From Glandiceps talaboti (taxonomy: Eukaryota > Hemichordata > Enteropneusta > Spengelidae): DNA of 64,000 bases. A model generated the notes under the pieces. It had not been told where the DNA came from and searched no databases. It was given only the letters and a program-made list of their open reading frames with translations. Where the stretch lies: positions 14,326,003-14,390,002 of the forward strand of contig NC_135551.1 of the NCBI RefSeq assembly GCF_964340395.1, in the 5' to 3' direction. Below, piece by piece: positions 1-14,100 of this stretch. How positions within the stretch are numbered: the first letter of the stretch is position 1; the number at the start of each line of letters is the position of its first letter. Position numbers and translations under genes: made by a program.

Positions 1-13
1 AACATCTTGTTCA

Positions 14-116
14 GAGACAGACAGACAGACTGACTGACAGACAGACAGACAGACAGACAGACAGTCAGTCAGTCAGTCAGTCAATCAGACGGACAGAGCC
101 AGACAGACAGACAGAC

Positions 117-164
<48 letters not shown>

Positions 165-184
165 CAAGACAAGACAGACAAGAC
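14..184. repeat. (GACA)n microsatellite
   Basis: Almost pure GACA/GTCA tetranucleotide repeat, with a short stretch that flips to CAGT phase around 62-84 and a GACAA variant at the right end. No coding content. Confidence 0.95.
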
Positions 185-248
185 AAATCAATATACCTGC
201 TCCTCACAAGTGGTGACAAAGAGAATTAAACATAATTATTTGTTTTTA

Positions 249-300
249 CCTCCCGTAAGGGTACGGGAGGTATTAAAAGGGGAATGTCTGTCTGTGTCTG

Positions 301-339
<39 letters not shown>

Positions 340-1217
340 GTCATCATTTTCTAAAAATCGGCTGGATCAATTGTAATGAAATTTAGGATATATAATCTTT
401 AGGATAATAGCTAGACCTGATTAGGTTTTGAGCCAGATCTGTTAATGTTTAATTAGAGAAATTTGCATATTAATGAAATCAACTAATTACACAATATCTT
501 AAGACTGCATACTTCAATTTCAATATAATTTAATATATTCGTTAAACATAACAACATACATTTGTCATATAAAATTCGTTGATGTATCTTACAGCGTTAA
601 TGAATAATTTGTATAATTAATTATTTTTGGTAATTAGGCTATATCTTAAGAATACATACTTCAAATTCAACATAATTTAGTACATACGTTAACGATAAGA
701 AAACACATATGTCCTATCAAGTTTGTTGATGCACTGTACAGTGTTAATGAATAATTTGCACAATTAATGATGTTCGGTAATTAGGCTATATCTTAAGAAT
801 ACATACTTCAATTCCAATATAATTCAGTACACTAACCATACAATCGCATATGTCCCGTAAAGCTTGTTGGTGTACCTTTCAGTGTTAATGAATAATTTGC
901 ATAATTAATGATTCTTGGTAATTAGGCTATATCTTATGAATGCATGCTTCAATTTCAATACAATTCAGTAAATACATTAACCATAACAAATTGTGTATGT
1001 CCTATAAAGTTAGTTGATGTACTTTACAGTGTTAATGAATAATTTGCATAATTAATGATTTTCGGTAATTAGGCTATATCTTAAGACTGCATTAAGTAGT
1101 ATCATACGCTCTTACATACATTAACCTAAGAAAGCATGCTTGTCCAAAAAAGCCTGTTACCATAGTTTTTTTAGTTTAATGAGTTATTTGAATAATTAGT
1201 GATTCCCTTACGGGAGG
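249..1217. mobile_element. DNA-transposon-like element with 13-bp terminal inverted repeats and internal tandem array
   Basis: CCTCCCGTAAGGG (249-261) is matched in perfect inverse by CCCTTACGGGAGG (1205-1217). The left end is also a local hairpin (CCTCCCGTA at 249-257 against TACGGGAGG at 262-270), followed by a (TCTG)n tract at 285-341. From about 450 to 1200 there are about five degenerate units of roughly 141-148 bp, recognisable by GTTAATGAATAATTTGCATA at about 596, 742, 883 and 1031. There is no open reading frame, so the element is non-autonomous. I see no clear target-site duplication and cannot assign a superfamily. It sits about 100 bases upstream of a transporter exon. Confidence 0.6.
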
Positions 1218-1320
1218 CATTCGGTTTAAATCTGGTATGTTTGTTTTAAATCCTGTATAATATCAAGATAGCTTTGAATGCACTTTTTTATATTGTAAAA
1301 CTAGATTTATGTATTTTCAG

Positions 1321-4300
1321 GTCCAATATCGGCAGCATTAACAAAGAAGTTTGGAACACGTGTTGTGTTAATGGTTAGTGGTTTACTAAGTTTACTCGGA
1401 TTTGTACTCTCTGTATTTGCACCATCACTGACAGTTTTGTACTTCACCTTTGGAGTATTAGTTGGTAAGTTTCTTTTTCGTAAAGTAAGTAGCTATCGAT
1501 CGGACAAAATATGTTTATATAAATGTCTATTTACCGTCAAAGTAATGCAAGATCTAAATGATATGCAGGCCAACGCAAAAGAAGTGTTCTTTTCCGTCAT
1601 GTAAAACTAAGGGTGGTACACTATTCTTGTTGAATATTGTCCAAAACAAGCAGTATATCATAGTCTTGGAATACAATAGCTCAAACAAAGTATTTTCTAT
1701 CTAATAAAGTAAAATCTTTTAGAATAAGGAAATTGTACCCATGAAAGCTTCGAAAGGCCAGAACAAATAAAAATAGCCTATTACATTGAGTAGGTAAGTC
1801 GAGTTTGTTGGAAAAGGATGTAAAAACTAGCAAGTCATATACTAATAATGATAGCAAAACATTTCAAGTTGAGTGTACATCGCACCTATTCCATCATTGT
1901 GATTTTATCTTTTTTTCCATCAGTTCTATAGTTAGGAAATATACACAATTTACTGTTAAACACATTTTGTAGCACCTCTTCCCTAACCTCTCAACAAATA
2001 TTAAGACCCGCCAAATGAAACTCTGAACACCCTTCTGTCACCTACACTACAGTGGATAATAAAATTATATGGTACAATGATGCATTAAAGTAACATGATA
2101 ACCAACTATAATAATAGTCCGAACGAGATTATTTTACAAAGGAATTTCACATACATACAAAAATAAGGAGATATCTCATAATGAGATCTAACCTATATAT
2201 GAAGGTACTGAGTCAGCCACTTTCCAACTTAATATTGGAGAAAGACATTATCACCTACCATGATTGCTACTGATTGGGAGGAGACACCTCCAAAAGGTGA
2301 AAACTTGTTTGAAAATAAGACCTTGTAGGAGGCCTTTTAGAGGCATAACATAAATATCTAACCATAGACATAATTTAAAGTCTACAATGCTTAAATATGG
2401 TATTAAAATACCAGAATTGACACAATTATACTATGCAATACCTATTATCTGGCTATGAAGTGTATTTTGTTGTGGCAGAGCTGAAAGAGATTGTGCGGAT
2501 GTGCATGTGGTTATGGTAAATGACTTTTCCTGAAGTTTGAGTTGGTTCCAAGAAGACCCCTTTCATACTGAGTGTTTGAGAATTGTGATGGCTCTATGAC
2601 TTCTTAACTTCTTCCCATTGTCGTACATTTTACACATTCCTTTAGTCCTCGTCGGCTATATGCAACAGTTTAATCTCAAATCACTCTTGTATGCATCATC
2701 AGATCCAAGTAGACTACTGTATAAGATATTATATAATTTGGAATTGACTCAAATGTATAATGGTCACACGCTTTATTCAGAAAAAAAAGAAAGAAATATA
2801 TGTCCCCATTTTATATTAGTTCAAACAACCAACTTGGCATTCGTGCGATTTAATATATGTATTGGTATTCATGTCCCGCTTTCACTTGCCTAATTGCAGG
2901 TATCGGATTCGGTCTTCCATTATCATCAGTTATTATGCATCTAAACAAGTACTTCCACAGTAAGTTTGTCCTTGCAAATGGACTAAACCTTTCAGGGTAC
3001 GCAGTGGGACTTCTTATTGCATCGCCACTTTTCCACTTTCTTAATGAAAAGTTTGGTTGGAGAGGAGCTATGTTAATCATCGGTGGAATTAATGCTAACA
3101 CTATGGTGTGTGCAGCACTGATGAGACCATTGAATCCAATGCACTCTGAACTACGTCGACCATTTGAACATCTGGAACTTCGCGTCCAAAGTGAAACGAA
3201 TGGTACAGATGACAGCAGTCCGGACAATTCTGCTTTTAACACTGACGCTGGAATTTCTCCTACGGTTAATCCCAAGGTCGCCAAAGAAGGATCAGTTGAC
3301 ATTAAAACGCCCACAACAAATATTGACGATGTAGATTGCAATCATGTGGTCACGTGGAAGCAAAAACTACACCGTGCAGCTTCTTTTGTAGGTTTGAATC
3401 TTTTTGTCAAAAACCCTGTATTTTGTGTGATATGCTTTGCGCAGGTTCTGGAAGGGTTTGGTTACGGTACAGTAGCATCACATCTTGTCAACCGTGCCTT
3501 CGCCTCCGGCATTTCAAAGTTTGACTCTTCAATGCTATTGACCTATCTTGCATGTGCAATGTTAGTTGCCAGGATATTTCATGTTTTCATAATATACTAC
3601 AAATTTATATCACCTATGCCTCTACTTGGCATAACGATTGGGACATTTGGAGTTGCTATCCTCCTGAATCCAGTTACAGACAACTATGTAGTATTGGTAA
3701 CGTTGGCCTGTATAATTGGTCTTTCTCTCGGTACATACCAACCATTGATACTAGTCAGTATTAGGGAACAGGTCGGTGTGGAAGACACAGGTGTCGGCGT
3801 TGGATGGGACTACTTCTTTATGGGTATAGGTTGCCTACTTGGTTCGTTCTTTTCAGGTGAGAAATACTATTGTCATCAATTATAAATATGAAATACCTCA
3901 ATGTTAGATCTATTTTGACTGCAAAACAATCAAAGACAAAAACTTACTTTACTATTTATATAAGCTTATGAGCTAGGCAGAAGTTGAGAGGGTCATGTTG
4001 TCGTTTCTTATTTCACAATACGTACATTGTAATTGATTTGATTTTATACTACGTTCTTGGCAAATGAAATATGATATCCAACTAGGGTAGCTTGACACTT
4101 AACATTAAATCTAGATTTAGTAGTCGTTTTACAATGGCAATATTCATGACATGTAATTACTTCTTATAATGTACTACATGCATTGCCGACAAGTCGGCCT
4201 AGATTCAACCCTTAACGATGCAGGATGTGAGTGTATCTCTTAGTGAAACGTTAAGCACGTCACCAGATTATTACCAAGTAAGGATCTATGCACTTTCCTT

Positions 4301-4847
4301 GCAATAAATCCATCCATAATTGTGTGTGATTTCTGAAACTAGGGAGATGCCAAAATCAAGCACGGTATTTTTTGATAGGCAGATATTTGGCAATTGCACT
4401 GTGTATATAGGCATAGTTATTATAGTTGAACAGAAGATGTGGACACACCTCCTATCTACATCACAACAACCTGTGTATACATCACCGGTTCTGCGGTGCT
4501 GTAAATACGCGTTAATATATTCCAAATCGTCATTATTTGTTCCCAAATTTTTATAAATTGTTTTTCCGGAGGTATACTTATATTGATCCCAATATTCTCC
4601 TTCTTTCAATAATTTTATACGGTGTATGTGTCTTGGTTGTAATACCCCAATAGGTTGGATGTTTGATGTTTATGGAAACTACGAATCAGCATTTTATATA
4701 ACTGGCGGTCTCACATTAACTGGTGGTATACTAATATTTCTGGCGCCAAATGTGACCAAATGGACGAAGAGATGGTGTTGTTCTCTTGAAGGCCACACTC
4801 ACGATTTTCCAAGAGATACCCTAAATCGTGACGAACCTACAGGATAA
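1321..4847 (+). CDS. Monocarboxylate transporter-like protein (SLC16 family, MFS), 3' part of the gene
   Basis: Three exons are visible: 1321-1464, 2900-3856 and 4654-4847 (stop TAA 4845-4847). All junctions are GT-AG, every intron splits a Gly codon after its first base, and the joined frame stays open for 430 residues. The 5' exon(s), with the amino terminus and TM1, lie left of the window. Exon 1321-1464 encodes the GPISAAL..FGTR segment and TM3. Exon 2900-3856 encodes TM4-TM11, with the MCT signature YFHSKFVLANGL, the TM6 motif GWRGAMLIIGGI, a hydrophilic loop of about 75 residues between TM6 and TM7, and LSLGTYQPLI. The last exon gives TM12 and a short cytoplasmic tail with WCCS. MCTs carry monocarboxylates, thyroid hormones or aromatic amino acids across membranes; the substrate here cannot be predicted. 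TM8 reads MLVAR, keeping the conserved Arg, but Met stands four residues before it where proton-coupled MCTs have Asp. The family call is firm; the subfamily is unknown. Confidence 0.9.
1465..2899. other. Intron of the MCT gene
   Basis: Donor GTAAGT at 1465 and acceptor TTGCAG ending at 2899. The A+T-rich interior shows no convincing coding potential or repeat. Confidence 0.8.
3857..4653. other. Intron of the MCT gene
   Basis: Donor GTGAGA at 3857 and acceptor CCCCAATAG ending at 4653. Small open frames occur on both strands, but none resembles a known protein. Confidence 0.8.
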
Positions 4848-5050
4848 ACACAATCCATCATTTGCTGACAAGTATACGATCGCCCGGTGAATAATACCAT
4901 AATCGCGAACTTTTACATTCGTGTGTTGCGCCTCTCCAAATGTGCACACAATGTGAAGGCTGAAGATGACATGTAAGTCTTCGTTGACTGAAGTAATGTA
5001 AGTGAATTGGGAAGGATTTAAGTTTGGAATTGTTGGCTGGGTGGGTGTCT

Positions 5051-5056
5051 AATAAA
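5051..5056 (+). terminator. Polyadenylation signal candidate for the MCT gene
   Basis: AATAAA about 200 bases after the stop codon, in A+T-rich sequence. It is the first canonical hexamer downstream. Confidence 0.5.
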
Positions 5057-6026
5057 TGAAATCAATTATAAAACAATATTTGTCGGTAGTTATTCGAAAG
5101 CTGAAGGTGGTACACAACAAAAGACTTACATTTGTCCATAAACCACAAAAGAGGTGAACAAATACAGACAACAATATGACTTTGAACATCATGATGAGCA
5201 TCAGAATGTTTTTTCTTTGACATGAGTTTCGAAAACGTACACTGTCGTAACAGTGAGGGGGTAGATTTGTAAAGTATGGGTGAACAAGACAGAGACATAC
5301 ACCTAGCTGGTGCATTATCGGATGTTACGGCATGTGATCCCTCAAGTTTTAATAAATGCTTAACTATCACTGAGACAACACATCAGACTTTACTCACAGA
5401 GCACGCCATCTTTATTACAAGTGACATGACCTGACGTCATCATCAACATTATTTTAATTGTACATGATCTTTGACCTGTAACTGTGACTTCATGCATTAA
5501 CTCATATATACATCGGATAACTTTCTAGAACACAACGACGATAGTGGTTTTGTTGTTCACAAACTTTGCAAATCGTCAATGCGTAAATCCTGTTATTATC
5601 TTTAAGTTGTATGTATGTTCCATTTGGCACTTACCTAAGCTGGTTTTCCTGAACTTTGAACCAAGGTATTTCATCAAAGGGAGAACATAAAAATATTGAT
5701 TCTGTAAACAGCATTCGTCGAAGCAAATAACGTTATCAAAAGTACTTTTGTAAACAAATTGTTGTCCGCATGTTTTCATCAATATTATATTTGATAATTT
5801 AGTTTTTTCTGCGTTCGTTAATTTTAGCAATTAAAACTATGCAAAGGTTTGACAGTATATTTACTAAAATTTTTAGTGAACTGTGTTGACCGAATGGATA
5901 ACCTAATAAATAACACTCCCTTAATATTTGTATATATTGCATCAAACGATATTATGAAACAGCGCCCTCTATCACGGAGTGAACAAGACTGACAGTTTGC
6001 AATCGAAAGCTCTCAGCTTCTCAAAA
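5057..6026. other. Intergenic region
   Basis: No coding region is supported. The short minus-strand open frames at 5049-5370 and 5576-5830 lack recognisable domains. The right end (about 5950-6026) carries a GCGCCCTCTATCACGG stretch and could be the 5' leader exon of the model starting at 6124, with a donor-like GTATGT at 6027. Confidence 0.4.
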
Positions 6027-6123
6027 GTATGTTGTGTGTATTCGTTATATTGTAGATAGAATTCACCCATCTAACGATACAAACACAACGACTAACCTAT
6101 GCCTTTGTTACAGCAAATCTGAA

Positions 6124-8120
6124 ATGTTCACGATAGTTTCGAGTGTTCGAGTTACTCGTAGTCGAAATGTTGACGGTCAGTGTACTCTACGCAGTCGAGG
6201 TAACTCCAATACAAAGGAGGGAGCAGCTCGTGAGAGATCTCTGGGGTTTAGAGAAATGCCAATAACCTAATATTCTAAGTGATCGGCTATAACTTGAACC
6301 ACTACGATACTCAACTTCGTAAGAGTGTACAAACAGGAAAATGTGCACAGAAATCACATACTAACCCTACTAAACTGTTCAACTCAAGTCAACGGTTAAC
6401 TATTTGAAATTACATATGGTTAGCTTGATATCGAACACTAACTATATTATGGCATTCCTTTCTTCTGATGAAGTCATTTTACAATGGTTAAATGGTTTTG
6501 AATGTAAGTATATATCTCGCAAGAACGTGAGTAGACATCAATACTACATAAAACATGTTGAATACCATAACATGGCCAACAATAAACTGAATACAATTAT
6601 TAACCAAAATGTTCTTACAGAATATCGCCACCAGCGGCGTACTTGAACAATTTTATTACACGTTTTTTAATAGTTGGAAGACAATTCTATGTATTTCCAG
6701 GGATAGCCCATGGGACGAATTCTATTTACAAGGAACAATAAAATTGTACAAGACAAACACCACAATATGCACAAACTGAAAGTTTACTCTTCAGGAGTAT
6801 TCTATCACCTCTTGCTTCTGAACTGAAAACAGACTCTAATGATAAAACATTGAATGTGTCATTACCATTGTAAGTATGCAACAATTCATTAAATCAATGG
6901 TATCACTATCTGCATGTCATAGTCCTATTCCTTGAATAGCAATTGGTCTACATGTTTCAGACCGAGTGTTTGAATTCATTGCCTGGAAATCAGACTCTGT
7001 GTACAACCAATAAACTAACACTATATCGGTCTGTTGTGGAAACAGTTTACAGAAATATCTGCTACCATATACTATTAATGCATATTGTGGGCTGTAGAGA
7101 TATGGTTAATATTTATTTCAAAAATCAGACCAATTGTACAGTTATTTGGTCCAAGTCCCAAATATTTTCTTTAAACTTTGATGGAGTCATTCAAGTAAAT
7201 TGTACACGGTATAAACTAAGTCATCTCAAGCAATGCATCTTAAAAACCGGAAAATCAACTATTTAGAAAGAAATCTTACTTGATATTATAAGGTGAAAAG
7301 ATCTAATAAAGTTAGATGAAAAACAAAGACTTCAAATCATACACTCTATATGGTATCCAAATTATTTCACGTTTATCTCCGGTGAGTACCTCCTTCTTAC
7401 CGTGAATTTCAGGTCAAAGTTCATATCCTTACTGTTATACAAAAAAGTATAAGTTAGTTGTTGCGTCTACAATATTAGTCTACAGAAGTGTACAATTATT
7501 ACAGACAATTGCAGTTATACATTCTAAACAATATAAAAGAAGACAAAATTACATAATACAAGAATCTCTTTGTTATTGTTTCACCTATCACTTTTTGATC
7601 TGTACTCCCTTCTCAATTATTAACCACAGGTCAAGGTTCATGACACTACTACTATACAATAACGGTCTATACATTTAAATGTATGCAGATTTCACACAAT
7701 ACAGACTTACAGTCTTAAAGTTCAACAGCATTTTTTTCTAAAAAATCACGAAAATTCGCAATTTCAAAATTTTTAATGTGATATTTCCTTTTTGGTTACA
7801 ACGTCCGTCAACTTACAAAAAAAACTACATGTAACATTAAAGGACAAAATCTGACTAATGCTATAGCAGTTAATGAATTCTTTTTACAGACAGTGGTTTA
7901 TAAGATAAAATGATCTGAGAGGGAATAACAGACACTTGGACTCACTGCAATAAGAGTATCTCGTCGCATAGAAACCAAGTTATTTCATATTCTACGTTGT
8001 GTCCATCTACTTGTCACAGATAAACCACAGGTCAAAGTTCATGCTACTAGTATAAACTAAAAATTAGAATTTCTTTGAAAACTTATATTACCACGACTTT
8101 AGAAGAGATCACATTCTTCA

Positions 8121-8196
<76 letters not shown>

Positions 8197-11100
8197 AACA
8201 ACAACTTATTATAAGTATGTGACAGCCATTATTGGGTAATATTGATGTATGTTGATTTTAGATCCATGGGATTTACACAGTAAATATTCAGTTTGCTGTA
8301 TTATATGGTCATTGTCATTAAATGTTCTTTTGTAAAGTGGGTACAAAATGCAAATGGTGCAAGTGAGAAATTAATTAATAAAACAAGTAATGTTTAAAAA
8401 GTTAGTTTACAATTCTTACTGTTTATAATATAACACAGATCTAAATCTTACACACTGACTATACATCATATATAGGTTCATAGAATCACGCATGCGCCAT
8501 CAATCTTCTTTGTTCAGAGAGGGTATTTGTTTTATCCAATTACTAGTTGGGAATAACAGAATCGATAAAACGTCACCATACTTAATATAGTGTTAACAAG
8601 GTTGACATAACGATACGCTGTATGCAAGTGTACTAGTACTCTCTGATATACAGGGTAGTTGACATAACGATATACTGTATGCAAGTGTACTAGTACTCTC
8701 TGATATACAGGGTCGTTGACATAACGATATACTGTATGCAAGTGTACTAGTACTCTCTGATATATAGGGTAGTTGACATAACGATATGCTGTATGCAAAT
8801 GTACAGTACTCTCTGATATACAGGGTAGTTGACATAACGATATACTGTATGCAAGTGTACTAGTACTCTGATATACAGGATAGTTGACATAACGATATAC
8901 TGTATACAAGAGTACAGTACTCTGATATATAGGGTCGTTGACTTAAATATATACTGTACGCAAGTGTACTAGTACTCTCTAATATACAGGGTAGTTGACA
9001 TAACGATATGCTGTATGCAAATGTACTAGTACTCTCTGATATACAGGGTAGTTGACATAACGATATACTGTATGCAAGTGTACAGTACTCTGATATATAC
9101 GGTAGTTGACATAACGATATACTGTATGCAAGTGTACTAGTACTCTCTGATATACAGGGTAGGTATTCTCAAAATAAAATGTAACACATAGGTAAATTAA
9201 CTGAATACAAAAATTAAAATAATAGTATTTAGGAAATGAATAACTAACTGATATCTGAACATACAAGAATATTTGAATTCTAGATTACAATAATCATCTA
9301 ACATCACGTCTTTTTTTTAAATCTGATATTCTTTATTGATATTTTCGCAACATTAATTGATAACAACCTGAACCAAAACAAAAATTGACATGGACAAATG
9401 TATGTATATATTTAGAACACTGCTTGTCACTGTTCACATGTTGGTTGATTTGAACCTAACACTGCATTTACATGTCATCGGTATGCTTACACACTTACTG
9501 AGTGAATACTTTGATACAACTATTTAGACAGTCAACAACTACAACTTTACCAAATGGTTCGTCATCAGTGACGTAGACACCGATGGGATTATTCAACCCA
9601 TCTACATCACTATCAATACGGGTAATGAACTTTCCATGAGAGTCAAACTTGTGTACCTTACCAGGATTAGTGAGATTACACACATACACATTGTCATCTT
9701 TGTCTGTGACTACACCTGATGGCTTAGATACCTTATCATCAGTGTCTCCAATGAAGAATAAGTGTTGACCGTCTTCATTGAAAACCTGCACTCGAGTATT
9801 ACCATAGTCAGAGACTATTACATTGCCTAGACTATTAATATCCAGACCCCAGGGGAAATTTAGCTGACCTTTCCCATTTCCCTTACTTCCAAATGAGTTG
9901 AAGTAGTGACCGTCTTGAGAGTAAATTCGAACACAGTGTGAAGAGTAGTCAGCAACATAAACCCTCCCATTAGCTGGGCTCACTGCAATGCCCCTTCCTC
10001 CATGTAACTCATTCTCTCCAAAACATCTCACAAACTTTCCATTCTCATCACATACAATCACTAGCTTGCTAGCATTGGTAAAGAATATGTTACCATCTAC
10101 TGATTGTGTGACATTGTATGGTGTATACGTATTACCAGAATTACTATCACTAACATGTATTACTTGTTTGTGATTCCCATTTATCGTAAATGATTGAAAT
10201 CTATTATTGCCCCTATCACACACTAGTAAATTACCTTTCGTAGTCGTAATTACACCCCACGGATTACACAGTTGCCCATTTCGTGACCACTGACCTCCAA
10301 ATTTACATACCAACCCACTCTTTGGAATAACTTTCATTCTAACTGGTGAACCCATAACTGTTTTCTTACGTACTGATACTGATAGTTCATGTTCACCTTC
10401 TGTCTTTGCTTGACTTGTAAGTGAGAACGAACCATCTTTATTGTCCGTCACTTTCACGTCTTGTTTCTCAGTCTTATTAACCGTCAAAGTGGTCGTTATG
10501 TCGTCTTCTTTGATGCCATGCCTTCTAATGTTGTCTTTATTGGTCATAGTGACACGTATCTCTTCACCGACTCGAGGGTACTTTGGGCTTTCAGTTATTT
10601 GAAAGTTATCAGACGATGTACGGATTGTTCCGAGTGTCTTAGTCTTACAGAAGTCTTCAACACTTTGGAACTCCAGGTAATCATCTTCAGTTGGTTCACA
10701 CTGTGTTTGATTGGTCAGAAGTTCTTGTATCTGATACGTCATTCCTTTCTTGGCAGACATCAACTGAGTGACATTCCCATAATGCATCAGTTTATCTGCA
10801 AAGTCACGTGCGTTGAGAAGATCGTCCTCTGTGTTTTGTAGTTCTTTTAGCTGGGCGTTCAAGTTTTCTTTCCTCCCATCATACACCTCTTTCATTTCTT
10901 TCACTAGCTGTTGTTCGCTGTCTCTTATTCTCTGGGTCACTTCTTTGACGATCTTATCAGCATGTTGTTTGACTTTCTTTTCTTCACTCCGGAAATTTCT
11001 ATCCAGTGACTCTGAAACTTTCTGAACGGCTGACTTACCGTCAGTTGTTTCTCGACCCTTTTCATCAATCTTTGACACCATTGCTGTCAGCTCCTTTTTG

Positions 11101-14100
11101 TACTCTGAAGCTGCGTCATTCAGATATCTGTATTTATGTTCAGGACGTGGATGTTCTAGAGCCGTACATTCTAGACAGATTGGTCCATCACATGTATCAC
11201 AGTAGAATGTGACTGGATGAATTGGATGTTTACAACAGTGGACTGGTGGTTGGACTGAAGCAGGATCTTTGAACTGTTTGCTACGATACTCGTCTAGTGG
11301 GATGACATGATGTGATCGAGTATACGAAAATTTCTTGTGTGCCGTAGCACAGAATTCACATATATCACATCCACATTCAATACAGCGTTTGACAGATTTG
11401 TCTCGTTCACAACCACCACATAGGTGTGACTTGACAGATTTAGCATCTCGTTCCTTGACATGTTCTACCATTTCGTTGACAAAGAAGTTATCAGAAAGGC
11501 CGTCGACCCCGTCTGGAGGTATCGAGTGGGATCTTCTGCAATTAGGGCAGCATAACTTACCAGTTGTTTGAATAAGTGTATCCAGACAATCTGTACAAAA
11601 GTTGTGTAGACATGGTAGACATTTCGCTTTCTTGTATCGCTCAGAACAAATACTGCAAACGAGGAACTTTTCATCAAATTCTTCCAAAAACTTATACACG
11701 TCACTGGCAGCCATCTTTATATGTTGTAGTGTAGTGTAGTGTTATATCTGATATCAACAAGGTAGCTGTTCATGTCAAGGGTTACATTATAAGTCATCGT
11801 TATCAATGACAAACTGTTCATTGGAGATATAGATCTATATATGCAGGTTTTCAATTCCCGCCATAGAGGGCGATATCAATTCCAGGAATTTCATCGGTTT
11901 CCGAGAAGTGATCCAGTTAATTAATAATATTCTGTCAAAATGAAATACACTACTAAGTAACCTAACAAACAATTAAGTGAAAATATTTTGAGATTAGAGA
12001 CAATGGATATTTTAAATTGAGTAATTAATGGTAATTTGGCCTTGTGTTATGTAAAAGAATTATAATTGGTATAATTGGTAATTAGAGAATACTGAATAGT
12101 TGATATATCTTGGAGTTATATACATCTCAGCTTAAAAACATGCATGCAACATTATGACCAAGAGTGGTAGCTAGGGGACAAAAACATAGCAGGGCGGAGA
12201 AAGGTTTGTAGATTGTACCGTGGTATATACGTGTATATTCTCATTCAGATTAAAAGTAGCCTATTACATAAAAGGATCGATAGCGTCGCAGGTCGTACTT
12301 TCTTTTGTTGTACAGCTGATCAGACAACAGAGGTGGGTGTGGGGTAGGGATATATTCAATGCCTTTTCCATATTTGGCTTGCCAACCTTTTTAGGTTGTC
12401 CACTCTATAATATATTCACAGGTGGTGGTTAATGACTGCAAGGCGAGTCAGGAATAACCACCGATCGGGATAAACTATAATTATCCTATAACTTTATTCG
12501 GATCTAAGGTTATTCATGATTGAATATACTGACCTATGAAGATTTCAAGAACTCTTCAAAAGCGTGTACTGAAATATCAACCTGAGTAACGTGTCCAACC
12601 CCTTGAATTTGTGTTGATCTTTGAGAGTAGAAGACATGTTCAAACCTGTTATATGTACCATGTTGAAGTCTACGTGTGTCCGAGTGTTCAAAGTCAAAAG
12701 ATAATTATCATTTAATACCGGACTCTAAAAAATTAATCAATTGAGATAATTATGTTATATTCCCACTCTGCGCTCAAAGCAGTTCATAATCGTTACCCCC
12801 TAGCATGGCCATGTATATAAAGCAGCACAACGGTCCTATATACTTCTCCAAGGGGAGCATACAATTCATAGGAGCCTCTATTTGCACATAGGATTGAAAC
12901 AGTCACATTACAACCACTATCCTACCAGGTCCCCAATTATACAACTGTGTTGATCTGGGACATAACTGTTGTTCAAATCTAACCAAAAGACATATATCTT
13001 GACCTAGGTCAGCATTTATCCAGATCGGTCTCGACGATTATTGCTGACTGTAGATCTAGAATCATCGTGAGATAAGAATCATTGTGAGATAAGAATACTA
13101 AAGTCTATAAGATAGAATCATCACGTGACAACAAGATACATGTAATACTCTCGATCTTATGGGTTGTATTCTAATGTAAAAATGTTCATGTACCGTTATG
13201 AGTCAACAGCAATCACAAACCCTGTTTCCTTGAGCGAGAATCAACAACAGAAATTATTCTGGGGATTTTGAGAGCTATTCATTGGTCAGTTTTTGAGGAC
13301 TTTGAGAACTATTCATTGGTGAATTCATCTGAAATGTAACTGTCATGTGTAGAAACTGCTATACCAAAAAAATGTTATCAAAGTCGTAATAAGAAATATT
13401 GAAGAAAAAAAATGAGAGATCATGTATGGTAAAAATTAATAAAGTTAACCATAAAAAGAAATCATATTGATTTGTCCACACAAAAAACATAATTCTATAC
13501 GAAAGACATGTATAACGCTCATTCCAGTGTTCACTGTCCGAGACTAGGAAAAAGCCATGGTTTTTCAAGCGTTATATCGCCACCAACAGTGTATATGTGT
13601 TTCTGTGTTAACATTCTTATATGATAATACACAGAAAACAAAATTAACATCCACAAAACTAGTGTGTCAAATCCATCGTAAAGATACACAACCCAATAAT
13701 TTGATGTGTGTTTTATTCAATATTTATGTTTACTTGCATTGATATACTGTGACTAACTGCTTTCAAACAAAAATGTTTGTTACTGTCTCAAACCATGACA
13801 GGGAGAAAGCGACGGTTTGCTGTTATGACCATCTGAGGACATTAAAATCTGATGTAGATTTCGGGTAATCATTCATTGATTTTACCTTCGTTATTTTGCT
13901 TGAATTGAGGAGAGGAGAGGAGGCGACCAGGCTAAAATCGTAAACATGTACCTCGAAGGTCAATTCAAGCAAAATAACGAAGGTAAAATAGCAATGAATG
14001 ATTAGCCGACATCTACATCAGATTTTAATCAGATTGAACATAGATCAGAAATTGAAGGCAAGTGTACCGAAAAATACACAATATGGTATTGCTGTTTCTT

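Larger units (their letters stand above)
11715..13480. repeat. 5' flank of TRIM copy 1, homologous to the 5' flank of copy 2
   Basis: Collinear with 18633-22560, apart from insertions in the second copy. Matching landmarks: GTCAAGGGTTACATTATAA just upstream of the ATG, GCCATAGAGGGCGATATC, CCTAACAAA, ATATATTCACA, GATCTTTGAGAGTAGAA, a SINE-like segment, a CATTGGTCAG minisatellite, and CATCTGAA..GACAGTCATGT-like sequence at the far end. It contains no supported gene. Confidence 0.75.

Noticed and set aside
2850-3341. 163-residue minus-strand open frame
   Set aside because: Lies antisense to the MCT exon 2900-3856, which has clear family motifs; antisense frame of a real exon.
8532-9266. Minus-strand frames of 80-125 residues with a 19-residue repeat
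   Set aside because: Generated by the 54-57 bp minisatellite; units of 55 and 56 bp break the frame and no flanking coding sequence exists.
9988-11571. Several + strand frames of 60-126 residues inside the TRIM gene
   Set aside because: Antisense shadows of the intact 739-residue TRIM frame; the same shadows occur in the second copy.
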